A DNA stretch of 64,000 nucleotides from an uncultured Lachnospiraceae bacterium. GTDB taxonomy: Bacteria > Bacillota > Clostridia > Lachnospirales > Lachnospiraceae. The position numbers and the translations under genes are program-made. Shown in pieces: positions 1 to 7,785 of the stretch. Numbering within the stretch: the first letter of the stretch is position 1; each line of letters begins with the position of its first letter. The notes beneath the pieces are model-generated. The model was not told where the DNA came from. It did no database searches and worked only from the letters and a program-made list of their open reading frames with translations. Location of the stretch: positions 1-64,000 of the forward strand of contig CATLHM010000002.1 in assembly GCA_949949005.1 (NCBI GenBank), in the 5' to 3' direction.

Positions 1-38
1 AGGAAACCGGCAAATACGAAACACTGTAGGAGGATAAT

Positions 39-239
39 ATGCTGAAAAACGAAAAATTCTACGAGAAATCGGACATAGAGGATATGCTGCCGGAGGCAGA
101 GGTCACGGAGCCTGGCAAGTATTGGGCTATCGGAGATAATGGCAGAGCCTACAGCGCAACATATACACTGAAATACGGTGGAGCTTTCTTTTTCTGTATC
201 CCGGCCGCCGTAAAAATTCTGGGATATGTACCGGCGTGA
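39..239 (+). CDS. Small hypothetical protein, accessory region
   Basis: A 66-residue protein with no family I recognise. The ATG follows an AGGAGG-type site (about 28-33) at normal spacing. The N-terminal half is acidic and the C-terminal half is hydrophobic and aromatic (GGAFFFCIPAAV), so membrane contact is possible but not shown. It is the first complete gene of the accessory run and is followed by the large structured intergenic segment. Confidence 0.6.
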   Translation: MLKNEKFYEKSDIEDMLPEAEVTEPGKYWAIGDNGRAYSATYTLKYGGAFFFCIPAAVKILGYVPA

Positions 240-240
240 G

Positions 241-549
241 CCGGTGCCTCTAATGCGGGAATCAGGTCACAACCCCTGGGGAAGTCGCAGAGTGGAGGCA
301 GCTCTTTTATAAGCATTGTCTATTTGGTGTTGGTCAACAGGTTTTCAGTCCGGTTTTTAATGCGAAAACGGGGCGGCGGTTCGAGCAGAGAACGCCTGAA
401 AATGCTCATACTGGCCAGCAAGTTTTCAGGCTTTAGTGCGAAACCTGATAAGGGAGGTTCCCCCCGACATGCGAGAGAACAGGCGGAAAGTATGTAAGCC
501 GCTCAATAAATTCATACCCAAATAGACAATTTTTATAAAAGGGCTGTCT
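241..549 (+). ncRNA. Candidate large structured RNA with long closing stem
   Basis: This 340-base gene gap has no credible ORF. Bases 296-312 and 315-327 pair with 533-549 and 518-530, giving about 30 bp interrupted by one two-base mismatch and two G-U wobbles. Inside the stem are two related units, 331-404 and 412-490. Each has TGG(T/C)CA(A/G)CA followed by GTTTTCAG, then TGCGAAA, then GAGAAC. TTTTCAG at 342-348 can pair with CTGAAAA at 396-402, and GTTTTCAGGC at 422-431 can also pair with the same segment. TGCCTC at 245-250 can pair with GAGGCA at 295-300, which excludes the outer end of the closing stem. The 3' arm ends 17 bases before the ribosome site of the next gene, so it may be either a leader or a separate RNA. 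The strand is inferred from the genes around it. I do not recognise the RNA family. Confidence 0.55.
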
Positions 550-579
550 GCCTGAAATTAAATTGAAAGGATGTGGAAA

Positions 580-903
580 ATGAAAGATTATAACAGGATT
601 GCACAGAAAGTAGGGAAAATGGCGTCATTCTGCGATATCTATAATTGTGGATGCCCTACCGAACATAACCCGGTAAATTTGTATTTCCAGATGCGTGAAC
701 CTTACATCATAGGAATTGGATTCTATGTTTCCTATGATTGGGGAGAGTGGTCTGTATATTATACGTTAAACCCGGATATAAAAATGAGATCGGATATGGA
801 ACGTGTTAGAGGAATTAAAACTGAACAGGAAATGTATGCCATTGTATCAAGTGTAATTGAACAGATCAGAAATAGCGTAAAAAATAAGTCGAAAGGAGAA
901 TGA
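580..903 (+). CDS. Hypothetical protein downstream of structured RNA
   Basis: A 107-residue protein of unknown function. An in-frame ATG at 571 lies directly against the AAAGG site (566-570), so the ATG at 580, nine bases away, is the better start. The sequence is rich in Tyr and Trp (YVSYDWGEWSVYYTL) in its middle, suggesting a small beta-rich fold, and ends in a lysine-rich tail. It is the gene most likely to be affected if the upstream structured segment is a leader. Confidence 0.6.
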   Translation: MKDYNRIAQKVGKMASFCDIYNCGCPTEHNPVNLYFQMREPYIIGIGFYVSYDWGEWSVYYTLNPDIKMRSDMERVRGIKTEQEMYAIVSSVIEQIRNSVKNKSKGE

Positions 904-904
904 A

Positions 905-1063
905 GTGTCAGAAAAAGGAAAGAACATATTGCTGCGCCTGCATCAGACAGGAGGATGCGGGGCAACGGACGAATATTCCAAAGGCTGGGATGATGCCATA
1001 ACAGAGGCAATCCGGATAGTGGAAGAGGAAACAGGAATAAGCATTGCGGATGTATTGGACTAA
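905..1063 (+). CDS. Small hypothetical protein with GTG start
   Basis: A 52-residue protein starting at GTG, one base after the stop of the preceding gene. GGAG at 895-898 gives a six-base spacing. The product begins MSEKGKNILLRLHQTGG and ends in an acidic segment, EEETGISIADVLD. No family is recognised. The tight spacing and good ribosome site support translation. Confidence 0.5.
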   Translation: MSEKGKNILLRLHQTGGCGATDEYSKGWDDAITEAIRIVEEETGISIADVLD

Positions 1064-1080
1064 AACAGGAGGGAAAATCT

Positions 1081-1686
1081 ATGAAGTATTACAGCACACA
1101 GCGGCCGATCACGCCTGGGAGTTATCCGAAGTCACCGTTTAATGATGTTCTGCAGGTGGTCAACTTTGACGCCAGAACCTATTGCGAAGAGATAGGACGT
1201 GACGCCTGGGGATATATTGAGTACAAATATCCCCTGCACCCGGATGATGTGGCAGATTATGAGCTTTCAGTTATCCCGTCTAAAATTAAAGAGGTAGTAT
1301 TTGCCGGGCTGGATGATTTTGGATGCCGTACATACAAAGACCAGGACGGTAGAATCTGGAAATATGCGGAGCCTGGGGAAATGCCGGAAGAGAGGCATGA
1401 TAGACTGTACGCCTCGTCAAGTAACGCAATGGACGGAGAGTCGGACGGTCCTATGGATTTAGACATGGACTACCGGATAAAAGAGGATTTCACTAAAAAA
1501 TACTGGTGTGCGACAACCACTATCAGCAATAAAGGGCGTGCGGTGGCAAAAATAACAAATGTAATCGAAGCGGCCCAGAAACCGGAGAACTCGTTCACCA
1601 GCACGAGCTGGAGAGATATTTACAATGACTGGTTTGAGAGCCAGGAGGAGGCTGAAAAATTTGTAGAGGAGGCTAAAGACGCATGA
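1081..1686 (+). CDS. Hypothetical protein, accessory region
   Basis: A 201-residue protein preceded by GGAGGG at normal spacing. It begins with the motif MKYYSTQRPITPGSYPK, has an acidic centre and a C-terminal amphipathic helix. I have the impression that 'RPxxPGxxP' N-termini recur in proteins of conjugative elements of gut Clostridia, but I cannot name the family. Its stop overlaps the next start by four bases, so the two genes are probably translationally coupled. Confidence 0.7.
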   Translation: MKYYSTQRPITPGSYPKSPFNDVLQVVNFDARTYCEEIGRDAWGYIEYKYPLHPDDVADYELSVIPSKIKEVVFAGLDDFGCRTYKDQDGRIWKYAEPGEMPEERHDRLYASSSNAMDGESDGPMDLDMDYRIKEDFTKKYWCATTTISNKGRAVAKITNVIEAAQKPENSFTSTSWRDIYNDWFESQEEAEKFVEEAKDA

Positions 1687-1970
1687 GATTCAAGCATACA
1701 GAACAGACGGCAAAGGCCTACAATTCCATGATTAAGGAATACCGGGAAATATCGTGTGATAGCGACCTGGAACGTGCGGGGATTTCCTATGACGATTACC
1801 ACAGTTCCGATTTTGGTCTTTTCCTGGATATGCTGCGGTATGACGGTGTAGGCCATACATCATCAAATGATGTGGCAGAGTGGGCAAAGCGCCACGGGTG
1901 CTTTGTGACCGGAGAGAAAAACAACTGGACGGTCAGATTACAGGAGGTAGAGGATGAAACTGGAAATTGA
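1683..1970 (+). CDS. Hypothetical protein, accessory region
   Basis: A 95-residue protein whose ATG overlaps the previous stop (ATGA) and is preceded by GAGGAGG. The sequence is largely polar and charged, with no membrane segment or known motif. The arrangement suggests coupling with the genes on both sides. Confidence 0.65.
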   Translation: MRFKHTEQTAKAYNSMIKEYREISCDSDLERAGISYDDYHSSDFGLFLDMLRYDGVGHTSSNDVAEWAKRHGCFVTGEKNNWTVRLQEVEDETGN

Positions 1971-2487
1971 AGTAAAGAGGATCAGGGGGAGTGTTACCCA
2001 GGGAGAAGCGGCCGTATATGTGAATGGTGAAAAGGTGATACAGTTCGGAGACAGGATAGAGATTATCAAAGAGGGCCAGCCGTACTACAGCGAGAAGATA
2101 GGCGGCTGGGCCAGCGTAAAGCCGGATGCGGATTTCATCAAGGGATTGTTGTGGCATCCGTTTGATGATGTATACCATTACAGCGATAAGGTGAAAGAAA
2201 TCCTGGATGCAGACACGGAAAGGATGAAAGGTATGGATTGGAACATTGAAAAGACAGAGGGAATCCTGGAGGAAATAAGGGTGCGTGAGGGATTCAAGGA
2301 ATTTCTAGCTATGGCCGTTCTGCGGTTCATGACAAAAGACTGGGGAGCGGTTGAGCCGGAGGACGCCGCCCATAATGACAAGAACCCGCAGGCGGCTATC
2401 GGTGCATATATGTATCGGGATGAAATAAAGGTATACATCAAAACAGAGGACGGACACCTGCGGGTGTTTCTTCCGGATGAATATTGA
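1954..2487 (+). CDS. Hypothetical protein, accessory region
   Basis: A 177-residue soluble protein of unknown function. It starts at an ATG preceded by AGGAGG at 1942-1947 and overlaps the previous gene by 17 bases. The N-terminal 40 residues read as alternating beta strands (LEIEVKRI, AAVYVNGEKVI). The middle is helical and acidic, and the C-terminus returns to strands (IKVYIKTEDGHLRVFL). Confidence 0.65.
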   Translation: MKLEIEVKRIRGSVTQGEAAVYVNGEKVIQFGDRIEIIKEGQPYYSEKIGGWASVKPDADFIKGLLWHPFDDVYHYSDKVKEILDADTERMKGMDWNIEKTEGILEEIRVREGFKEFLAMAVLRFMTKDWGAVEPEDAAHNDKNPQAAIGAYMYRDEIKVYIKTEDGHLRVFLPDEY

Positions 2488-2500
2488 AAGGAGTTATCGC

Positions 2501-2683
2501 ATGTTGGAGATTTTGAAATTTGTATTGAGTGATTTTTGGATTTTCTGCGGAACTGTAGTTTTGATTTATGTTTCCGGAGAATCGGTGGCCATGATTATTT
2601 CTGCAGCATTTGGACGCAATGCGAGTTTTTCTTTGATAAATATGCCTGGAAAGAAGAAAGAGGATAAAAAGGGGGGAAAATAA
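2501..2683 (+). CDS. Small membrane protein
   Basis: A 60-residue protein. An upstream in-frame ATG at 2477 lacks a ribosome site, while the ATG at 2501 is preceded by AAAGGAG, so I use 2501. Residues about 9-33 are hydrophobic and probably span the membrane. The tail is strongly basic (PGKKKEDKKGGK). Its function is unknown. Confidence 0.55.
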   Translation: MLEILKFVLSDFWIFCGTVVLIYVSGESVAMIISAAFGRNASFSLINMPGKKKEDKKGGK

Positions 2684-2685
2684 CG

Positions 2686-3009
2686 GTGTTGTATAAACTG
2701 TTTTATCAGAAATACCGGAGGAAATATCAGAAAGTGAAACGTACCGCCGACCGGCTCCGGGGTGTCAAGGCGGCTTACAAGAAAGAAGTGGCAGATCTCC
2801 GGAGGCGTGTAGCTCTTCTGGAGGACGGTTATGTGGTGGAGTGGTGCTCAAACTGTGATACCCAGATCACCATGCTTTGGAATGTAAAAGAGGACGGGTG
2901 CCGGGCATGTTGCCCGCATTGCGGAGAAGTGATGATGCTCTGCGATTCATGCCAGGGCGAATGTGATTACAATTACGGGAATGATACCTGTAAAGAAAGC
3001 TTGACATGA
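2686..3009 (+). CDS. Coiled-coil, Cys-rich zinc-ribbon-like protein
   Basis: A 107-residue protein starting with GTG after a GGGGGGA site. Residues 1-50 are very basic and helical, with heptad-like Leu/Val spacing. Residues 54-105 carry paired cysteines: CSNC, CRACCPHC, CDSC, and a final CDYNYGNDTC. This spacing suggests at least one zinc ribbon and possibly two metal sites. The basic helix plus zinc ribbon suggests nucleic-acid binding, which is inference only. Confidence 0.6.
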   Translation: MLYKLFYQKYRRKYQKVKRTADRLRGVKAAYKKEVADLRRRVALLEDGYVVEWCSNCDTQITMLWNVKEDGCRACCPHCGEVMMLCDSCQGECDYNYGNDTCKESLT

Positions 3010-3051
3010 AATTATGAAATGCGGTAAAGTTAGGAAAAGGAGGCGTTCACT

Positions 3052-3375
3052 ATGAGAGCGGTTGATTCTATCGTAAAGTATATCGAGGGGCAGGGTATGA
3101 CGCAGGAAGAGGCGGCCGCCGTGGTCGGGTGTAGCCGTCAGGCTTTGTGGGATAAGTTGAATAAGGGCAGTTCGAGATTCCACAAGATGTTGCCTATCTT
3201 TTCCGCCTTTGGCTTTGATTTAAATATCGTCCATGAGGACGGTAGCCCTGCTGAATTTGATATAGAAAAATTTATAGCGGCGGCATCCGGAGCCAGGAAC
3301 ATGTATTTTGACGATCTGGAAAATGTGATTGCTGCCATGGGATATAAATTCGAGCTGGTGAAAAAAAACGAATAA
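3052..3375 (+). CDS. XRE-type helix-turn-helix regulator
   Basis: A 107-residue protein with an N-terminal helix-turn-helix at about residues 15-36 (MTQEEAAAVVGCSRQALWDK), the hallmark of Cro/CI-type DNA-binding domains. The remainder is a short alpha/beta tail. The start is supported by AAGGAGG. A terminator follows at 3397-3421. Just beyond it is a promoter carrying a repeated ACCAAAGTGAGT box, which is a reasonable but untested target of this protein. Confidence 0.8.
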   Translation: MRAVDSIVKYIEGQGMTQEEAAAVVGCSRQALWDKLNKGSSRFHKMLPIFSAFGFDLNIVHEDGSPAEFDIEKFIAAASGARNMYFDDLENVIAAMGYKFELVKKNE

Positions 3376-3396
3376 ATGTATTTTACGGTCGGAGAG

Positions 3397-3421
3397 GCAC
3401 CCTGAAAATGGGTGCTTTTTT
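3397..3421 (+). terminator. Rho-independent terminator after XRE gene
   Basis: GCACCC at 3397-3402 pairs with GGGTGC at 3410-3415 around a seven-base loop and is followed directly by six T. It closes the first accessory transcript. Confidence 0.85.
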
Positions 3422-3456
3422 GTTGTAAAAAAATATTAAAAATGAAAGTATAATAC

Positions 3457-3520
3457 TTGCAAAACTTACCAAAGTGAGTTATAATAAGAGTATAGAAAAG
3501 AAAAACAAACCAAAGTGAGT
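3457..3520 (+). promoter_or_regulatory. Promoter with duplicated operator-like box
   Basis: TTGCAA at 3457-3462 and TATAAT at 3480-3485 are separated by exactly 17 bases. The box ACCAAAGTGAGT occurs at 3468-3479, filling most of the spacer, and again at 3509-3520, 41 bases on (about four helical turns). The first copy lies in a dyad, AACTTACCAAAGTGAGTT. This layout is typical of a repressor-controlled promoter driving the genes from 3536 onward. Confidence 0.7.
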
Positions 3521-3535
3521 ACAGGAGGATGTATC

Positions 3536-4156
3536 ATGATAAAGGTCAAGAATTATGAAGAGGCATGGGAAATCGTAAACGGGATTTTTCCTACAGATTA
3601 TGAAAAGGACGAAGAGGGGAGCCAAAGGGCAGGCTATCCGATCTACAGAAGCACAGCAGACGGACACTACTACGATTATATCTGCGACTTGAATGACCGC
3701 CTGGAAGTAAATCTGAAAGACGGAAACCGGACTATCAATGTCTGGATTGAATCAGAGCCGGTCGGGGAGGAAAAAGAAATTCCCAATGCGGAGGAACGAG
3801 GAAAGGTTCTCAAAAGAATCCACAGGCTGACCGCATGGTTCGCAGAGGAAATGTTAGACCAGGAAGAACAGGGGCGGAAAGCCAGAGAAGAATTTGAAAA
3901 AGCCTGCGCAAAAGAACCGGAAAAGCAGATGCTTATGGTCGATTGTTCCACCGGAAATGCGGAATGTATGAAAAACTGCATGAAAGCCTCTATCAAGGCG
4001 GCAAAGTTTATTAGGGATAAAGAGAACGAAGTGGAGGACTGGCAGATAGCCGGAATCAATGCAATGTTTGATAAAGTCAATGAAAGTAAAACAATTCCGT
4101 TTGATCTCCCGTATGCAATGAATGGAATACTGCTGATATTGGAAGATAACGACTAA
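3536..4156 (+). CDS. Hypothetical protein, accessory region
   Basis: A 206-residue soluble protein of unknown function. AGGAGG at 3523-3528 selects the ATG at 3536 over an upstream GTG at 3515 that lies inside the operator repeat. It is acidic overall, with a long helical segment around residues 80-130 and a cluster of cysteines (CSTGNAECMKNCMK). It is the first gene of the second accessory transcript. Confidence 0.65.
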   Translation: MIKVKNYEEAWEIVNGIFPTDYEKDEEGSQRAGYPIYRSTADGHYYDYICDLNDRLEVNLKDGNRTINVWIESEPVGEEKEIPNAEERGKVLKRIHRLTAWFAEEMLDQEEQGRKAREEFEKACAKEPEKQMLMVDCSTGNAECMKNCMKASIKAAKFIRDKENEVEDWQIAGINAMFDKVNESKTIPFDLPYAMNGILLILEDND

Positions 4157-4211
4157 ACAGAAATCATTCCCGCCCCGGAGGTAACGAGGGCAAAATGAGA
4201 GGAGGCAGGTC

Positions 4212-4460
4212 ATGAAGAGAAGCGAATATTTTAAGAGAGCGGCCGATCTGTACGGTAGCGGCCAGGTGAGCGGAGAAGTCTATGACGCTATGATTATGAA
4301 CGCTGACAGTTTCTGTGATGATGAAGAGGACGAGGACGGATACCAGGGTGGGCTCCCGGACACATATGCAGAGGTTGAGTATTCAGACTTTGACAATCCG
4401 GAGGCGGTTGACGGTGCCAGGTTTGACGATATGAATTATCTCCGGTACACGGAGAGGTAA
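4212..4460 (+). CDS. Small acidic hypothetical protein
   Basis: An 82-residue, strongly acidic protein (DDEEDEDGYQGG in the middle), preceded by AGAGGAGG. The N-terminal 35 residues look helical (RSEYFKRAADLYGSGQVSG). A compact acidic protein like this could be an inhibitor or DNA mimic, but nothing beyond composition supports that. Confidence 0.55.
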   Translation: MKRSEYFKRAADLYGSGQVSGEVYDAMIMNADSFCDDEEDEDGYQGGLPDTYAEVEYSDFDNPEAVDGARFDDMNYLRYTER

Positions 4461-4472
4461 AGGAGGCGCAGG

Positions 4473-4664
4473 ATGAAAGTAAAACAGGGATACATAGTAA
4501 AGATTGCGGATATCGGTACTCCGGGAACCGTGGTCAGGGTTGGGGAGAGCGGCAGGGCGGCGGTTGTCGAATTTGATTTCCCCGAGGGCAGGGTTGAGAG
4601 TACACTCCCGGTATCTATCATAAGCAGTATTATTTCCAGGGGGAAAACCTATGCACCGGCTTGA
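4473..4664 (+). CDS. Small beta-barrel-like hypothetical protein
   Basis: A 63-residue protein with AAGGAGG at normal spacing. The pattern (GYIVKIADIGTPGTVVRVGE, then AAVVEFDF) resembles a small SH3- or KOW-like barrel, though I cannot assign a family. It overlaps the next gene by 14 bases. Confidence 0.5.
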   Translation: MKVKQGYIVKIADIGTPGTVVRVGESGRAAVVEFDFPEGRVESTLPVSIISSIISRGKTYAPA

Positions 4665-4956
4665 ATTTGAACGTGCTGCCGGATATGAGGTCTGGGATGA
4701 AGAGTGGCAGAAAATACAGCTTATCTACATGAACACAGACGCAATCACCAGTGTAGAGCAAATGGCCAGGATATATGTAAATCTGGAAAGAGAGGATTTA
4801 GACGCCCTGTATTCCCTGGTCGTGGAGAGAGGCAGACTGATTGAAACAGTGGGAGAGCTCCGGTCGGAGCTTTCCTCTGTGAAAAAGGAAGTCCGGCATC
4901 TGAAAGGGTTCCGGGACGCAATCATAAAAGAGGCCGAAAGAATCGGCGCAGAATAA
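4651..4956 (+). CDS. Coiled-coil hypothetical protein
   Basis: A 101-residue protein that overlaps the preceding gene by 14 bases and has GGGGGA ahead of its ATG. Residues about 60-95 form a probable coiled coil (TVGELRSELSSVKKEVRHLK). No catalytic motif or family is recognised. Confidence 0.55.
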   Translation: MHRLEFERAAGYEVWDEEWQKIQLIYMNTDAITSVEQMARIYVNLEREDLDALYSLVVERGRLIETVGELRSELSSVKKEVRHLKGFRDAIIKEAERIGAE

Positions 4957-4967
4957 GGAGAATAAAG

Positions 4968-5285
4968 ATGTTAAAACAGGAAGTTATCGCACAGGGAGAG
5001 GAATTCAAGGAGCTGGCAAAAGACATTCTTCCGCTGGTAAACCAGATCGAGGACGTTCTGAAAAAGCACGGAGTCACCGCTATAGCGAGCGTGACGGCAG
5101 ACGTATCAACCGGATATTTTTCTTTTTCCACACACGCAAACCGGTGGGAAATGCTAAGGGTAAACAATGAATATCCCGTAAATCTCCGTCATGAGTATTC
5201 GGAGGTATTCACCCTGGAGGAGAAAACAGAATCCAGAGAATCTGGCACAACAAAAGGATTTATCAATTATCAAAAGGAGGCGTAG
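4968..5285 (+). CDS. Hypothetical protein, accessory region
   Basis: A 105-residue protein preceded by AAGGAGA. It has an N-terminal helix followed by strand-rich sequence (GYFSFSTHANRWEMLRV). There is no recognisable domain. Confidence 0.55.
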   Translation: MLKQEVIAQGEEFKELAKDILPLVNQIEDVLKKHGVTAIASVTADVSTGYFSFSTHANRWEMLRVNNEYPVNLRHEYSEVFTLEEKTESRESGTTKGFINYQKEA

Positions 5286-5290
5286 GAACT

Positions 5291-5671
5291 ATGGTAAAAA
5301 CAGTGAAGATTACAACGGATAACGAGATATCCATATTGGAGCTTACCAGGTGGGATATCTACACCATGGAGGCGGCAATCGGAGCGGACTGCACCGAGGC
5401 TGTGAGAACACAGCGGATGCTTGACTTATTCCAGGATTCAATCGTGATGATTGTAGATGAAAGCGGGTATATAAAGAACAGGCCAGACAACCAGGTGGCA
5501 TCATTCCTTTATGGGGCAGATATACATGGATACACAATCGCCGGTGATGTGATTTTCGCAGTCAGGAGGGGCCCGGATGATTTGCCACCGGAGAATCCGG
5601 AACTGTTGAAATTTTTTCTGAAAGACCATTTCCCCATACTGCGGGACGCAAAGGAGGGAGGGGAATCATGA
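5291..5671 (+). CDS. DUF3846-like protein
   Basis: A 126-residue protein with AGGAGG ahead of the start. The order of features fits my memory of DUF3846, a small family of phages and mobile elements: an N-terminal strand, an acidic helix with an Ile/Ala-Gly-(A/G) turn, then 'VMIVDESGYIKNRPDNQVAS' and a closing 'YTIAGDVIFAVR' strand. The function of that family is unknown. The assignment is from pattern only. Confidence 0.5.
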   Translation: MVKTVKITTDNEISILELTRWDIYTMEAAIGADCTEAVRTQRMLDLFQDSIVMIVDESGYIKNRPDNQVASFLYGADIHGYTIAGDVIFAVRRGPDDLPPENPELLKFFLKDHFPILRDAKEGGES

Positions 5672-5916
5672 TAAAGAATACCCTGGGAGACCTGAATAAT
5701 CTCTTATTTGCTCAACTGGAAAAGTTGGGGGATGATGATTTGAATGGTGAGGAAATGGATGCGGAAATCCGCAGGGCGGAGGCCATGGCAAAAGTCGGAG
5801 AGCAGATCATTAAGACCGGAGAATTGCAGTTAAAGGCAATGATGCACATGGATGAATATGGTTACGACAGAAAGAAAGCCGTTCCGGAAATGCTGGAAGT
5901 CCGGGGGGTGAACTAA
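5668..5916 (+). CDS. Small hypothetical protein
   Basis: An 82-residue helical protein overlapping the previous gene by four bases (ATGA) with GGAGGGAGGGG ahead. The pattern 'GDLNNLLFAQLEKL...AEIRRAEAMAKVGEQIIKTGELQLKA' resembles small phage proteins usually found next to HNH endonuclease genes, as here. Its role is unknown. Confidence 0.6.
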   Translation: MIKNTLGDLNNLLFAQLEKLGDDDLNGEEMDAEIRRAEAMAKVGEQIIKTGELQLKAMMHMDEYGYDRKKAVPEMLEVRGVN

Positions 5917-6783
5917 GTGTGGAAGTGGCCACAGGAGGTAGTTGACTGGTTGGACGTGAATGTGCCAGGCCGGACCACAAAGGAAGTGACGGAGCTAATC
6001 AACCAGCAGGGGTTTGATGAAAAATACGGAATGGTTTTCACGGAGGACATAGTCAAAGGGGCAAAGAGCCGGTACGGTTTCAAAAGCGGTACACCTATGG
6101 GGAATCCAAAAGGGTTTTCCTCTAAATACCCGGAGGGAATGGCGGAGTATGTTTCCAGTATCGCCCAGGGGAAGAGCACTGCAGAACTGGTGGAGGAGGT
6201 GAACCGGAAATATGGAGCCGGAACAATCGGAATCCGGCAGATGAAAGCCTATAAGAAAAACCATGGAATCAATACCGGGCTGACAGGGCAGTTTGAACCT
6301 GGGCACACTCCGGCCAATAAGGGAAAGAAAATGTCTCCAGAAGCATATGAGAAATGCGCCCCTACAATGTTCTGCAAAGGTCAGACGCCAGTAAACCATA
6401 AACCGGTAGGCACCGAGAGCGTCAGGCGGAACTATAAAAGAAACCAGATGTTTGTCTATGTAAAAGTTGCGGAGCCTAACATCTGGCGCATGAAACATAT
6501 CCTGGAATGGGAAAAGCACAACGGGCCAGTACCGAAAGGAAAAGCGATTATCTTCGCAGACGGCAATCCACAGAATACGAACATAGATAATCTGGTAATG
6601 GTGAGCCGGTCACAGCTTGCGGTCATGAACCGCTGGGGAATCCATGGATATGATAAACAGACTGCGGAAGTGGCCGCAAATGTGGCATCCCTGAAAATCG
6701 TTGTATCAGAAAGAAAGAGAGGAAAAAAGCATGGCAGTAGTAGTGAAAGAGTTGAATCAGAGCCTAATAAACCAGGCGAATAA
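5917..6783 (+). CDS. HNH homing-type endonuclease
   Basis: A 288-residue protein starting at GTG immediately after the previous stop. The N-terminal half contains helix-turn-helix-like repeats. FEPGHTPANKGKK (about 126-138) is a linker motif common in phage HNH proteins. The nuclease core lies at about 190-232, with WRMKHILEWEK (His194) and IIFADGNPQNTNIDNL, the D-G-N-x-x-N-x-x-x-x-N-L pattern of HNH_3 enzymes. It would nick or cut DNA. Such genes are frequent in phages and conjugative elements. The next gene starts 53 bases before its end. Confidence 0.8.
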   Translation: MWKWPQEVVDWLDVNVPGRTTKEVTELINQQGFDEKYGMVFTEDIVKGAKSRYGFKSGTPMGNPKGFSSKYPEGMAEYVSSIAQGKSTAELVEEVNRKYGAGTIGIRQMKAYKKNHGINTGLTGQFEPGHTPANKGKKMSPEAYEKCAPTMFCKGQTPVNHKPVGTESVRRNYKRNQMFVYVKVAEPNIWRMKHILEWEKHNGPVPKGKAIIFADGNPQNTNIDNLVMVSRSQLAVMNRWGIHGYDKQTAEVAANVASLKIVVSERKRGKKHGSSSERVESEPNKPGE

Positions 6784-7525
6784 TAACAGCATGAGCGGAA
6801 CCAGGGGAAACGGTTCGGCGGCAGGGTATAAGGAACTTGCAGACAAAATCCAGACCTGGCCCATATCCGAGGCGAAAATGCAAAGCCTCCTGGATAAGCT
6901 GTACCAGAAATACAGCGAAATTCTGAAATATGAGGCGCAGCATGTGAGCGTCATGGTGGCAGGCCCGGCGAGGTACAACGCCAGGAAATTGGATAAGTCA
7001 GACCGAATCCTGTCTCTGTACCATGACCTGTCTGTATGGTTTAAGGGGCTGGAAGAGCAGATTGCACATGGCCTGGTGAAAGATAATAGCGATAAGGCAA
7101 AAAGGCTCATTGAAATGATAGAGTTCTGCAGGAAGTCTGACAACCCGTGCAATCCGACAAATGACCTGGCAGAGCTGGCCTTGTATGATAACCAGGCGTT
7201 CATCCGGCTGTATGAGGAAATGTACCCGGAATACAAGTGGAGGAAAAACAGCACCATAGCGAAGCTGTACCAGAAATCCATAGCGGGTGAACTTAAAGAA
7301 ATCCGGAAAGAGATTTTCTTCGAGGATGATAATTTCACCGCCTACACGGAGGGAGACCGGGCATACATAAAATTCGTAATGAGGCCGAAAAGACAGCTCC
7401 ATGTTGCGCTGAAAAGCCGTGGGTGGTGGTGGAATAGTTACCAGAGCGCCTACAGCACCTATCTTGACCGTGTAGATAAAGAGTGGATCGCCACAATCAG
7501 CACCAGATACGCACAGTATATTTGA
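6731..7525 (+). CDS. Hypothetical protein overlapping HNH gene
   Basis: A 264-residue protein. AGAGAGGA at 6716-6723 supports the ATG at 6731 (MAVVVKELNQ) rather than the ATG at 6701, and this gives a 53-base overlap with the HNH gene. The centre is helical and charged. The C-terminus has an aromatic strand pattern (KSRGWWWNSYQSAYSTYLDR) that resembles small modules in large phage and plasmid polyproteins in which an aromatic 'GFxW...W' hairpin occurs. Function unknown. Confidence 0.65.
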   Translation: MAVVVKELNQSLINQANNNSMSGTRGNGSAAGYKELADKIQTWPISEAKMQSLLDKLYQKYSEILKYEAQHVSVMVAGPARYNARKLDKSDRILSLYHDLSVWFKGLEEQIAHGLVKDNSDKAKRLIEMIEFCRKSDNPCNPTNDLAELALYDNQAFIRLYEEMYPEYKWRKNSTIAKLYQKSIAGELKEIRKEIFFEDDNFTAYTEGDRAYIKFVMRPKRQLHVALKSRGWWWNSYQSAYSTYLDRVDKEWIATISTRYAQYI

Positions 7526-7536
7526 GGAGGTATAGC

Positions 7537-7785
7537 ATGAACGCAACAGGAGACGGAAACAACATAAACACAATCAAAATGAGGCACCAGGGAGCGGACA
7601 TGAATTTCCACAAAGTTTGTAGCCCATATCATCCGGGAGGAATCGGGGCTCCTGTAGAAAGAGAAAAATGCCTCTCCCTGGAATTTCAGGACATTTGCGA
7701 AATAGAAAATCTCATATACGCCTTACAGGAGTTTAAAGAAGCGTGCCAGCTCCATTTAGGGAGCTGGAGGAGGGGGAGAGCATGA
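7537..7785 (+). CDS. Small hypothetical protein
   Basis: An 82-residue protein. GAGGAGG at 7524-7530 directs the start to 7537. The C-terminal part (LEFQDICEIENLIYALQEFKEACQLHLGSW) is helical. It overlaps the next gene by four bases. No family is recognised. Confidence 0.55.
   Translation: MNATGDGNNINTIKMRHQGADMNFHKVCSPYHPGGIGAPVEREKCLSLEFQDICEIENLIYALQEFKEACQLHLGSWRRGRA

Noticed and set aside
241-549. Hammerhead ribozyme or known riboswitch in the structured segment
   Set aside because: CCTGATAAG and GCGAAAC superficially resemble hammerhead parts, but the CTGATGA core is not present, and no riboswitch consensus was recognised.
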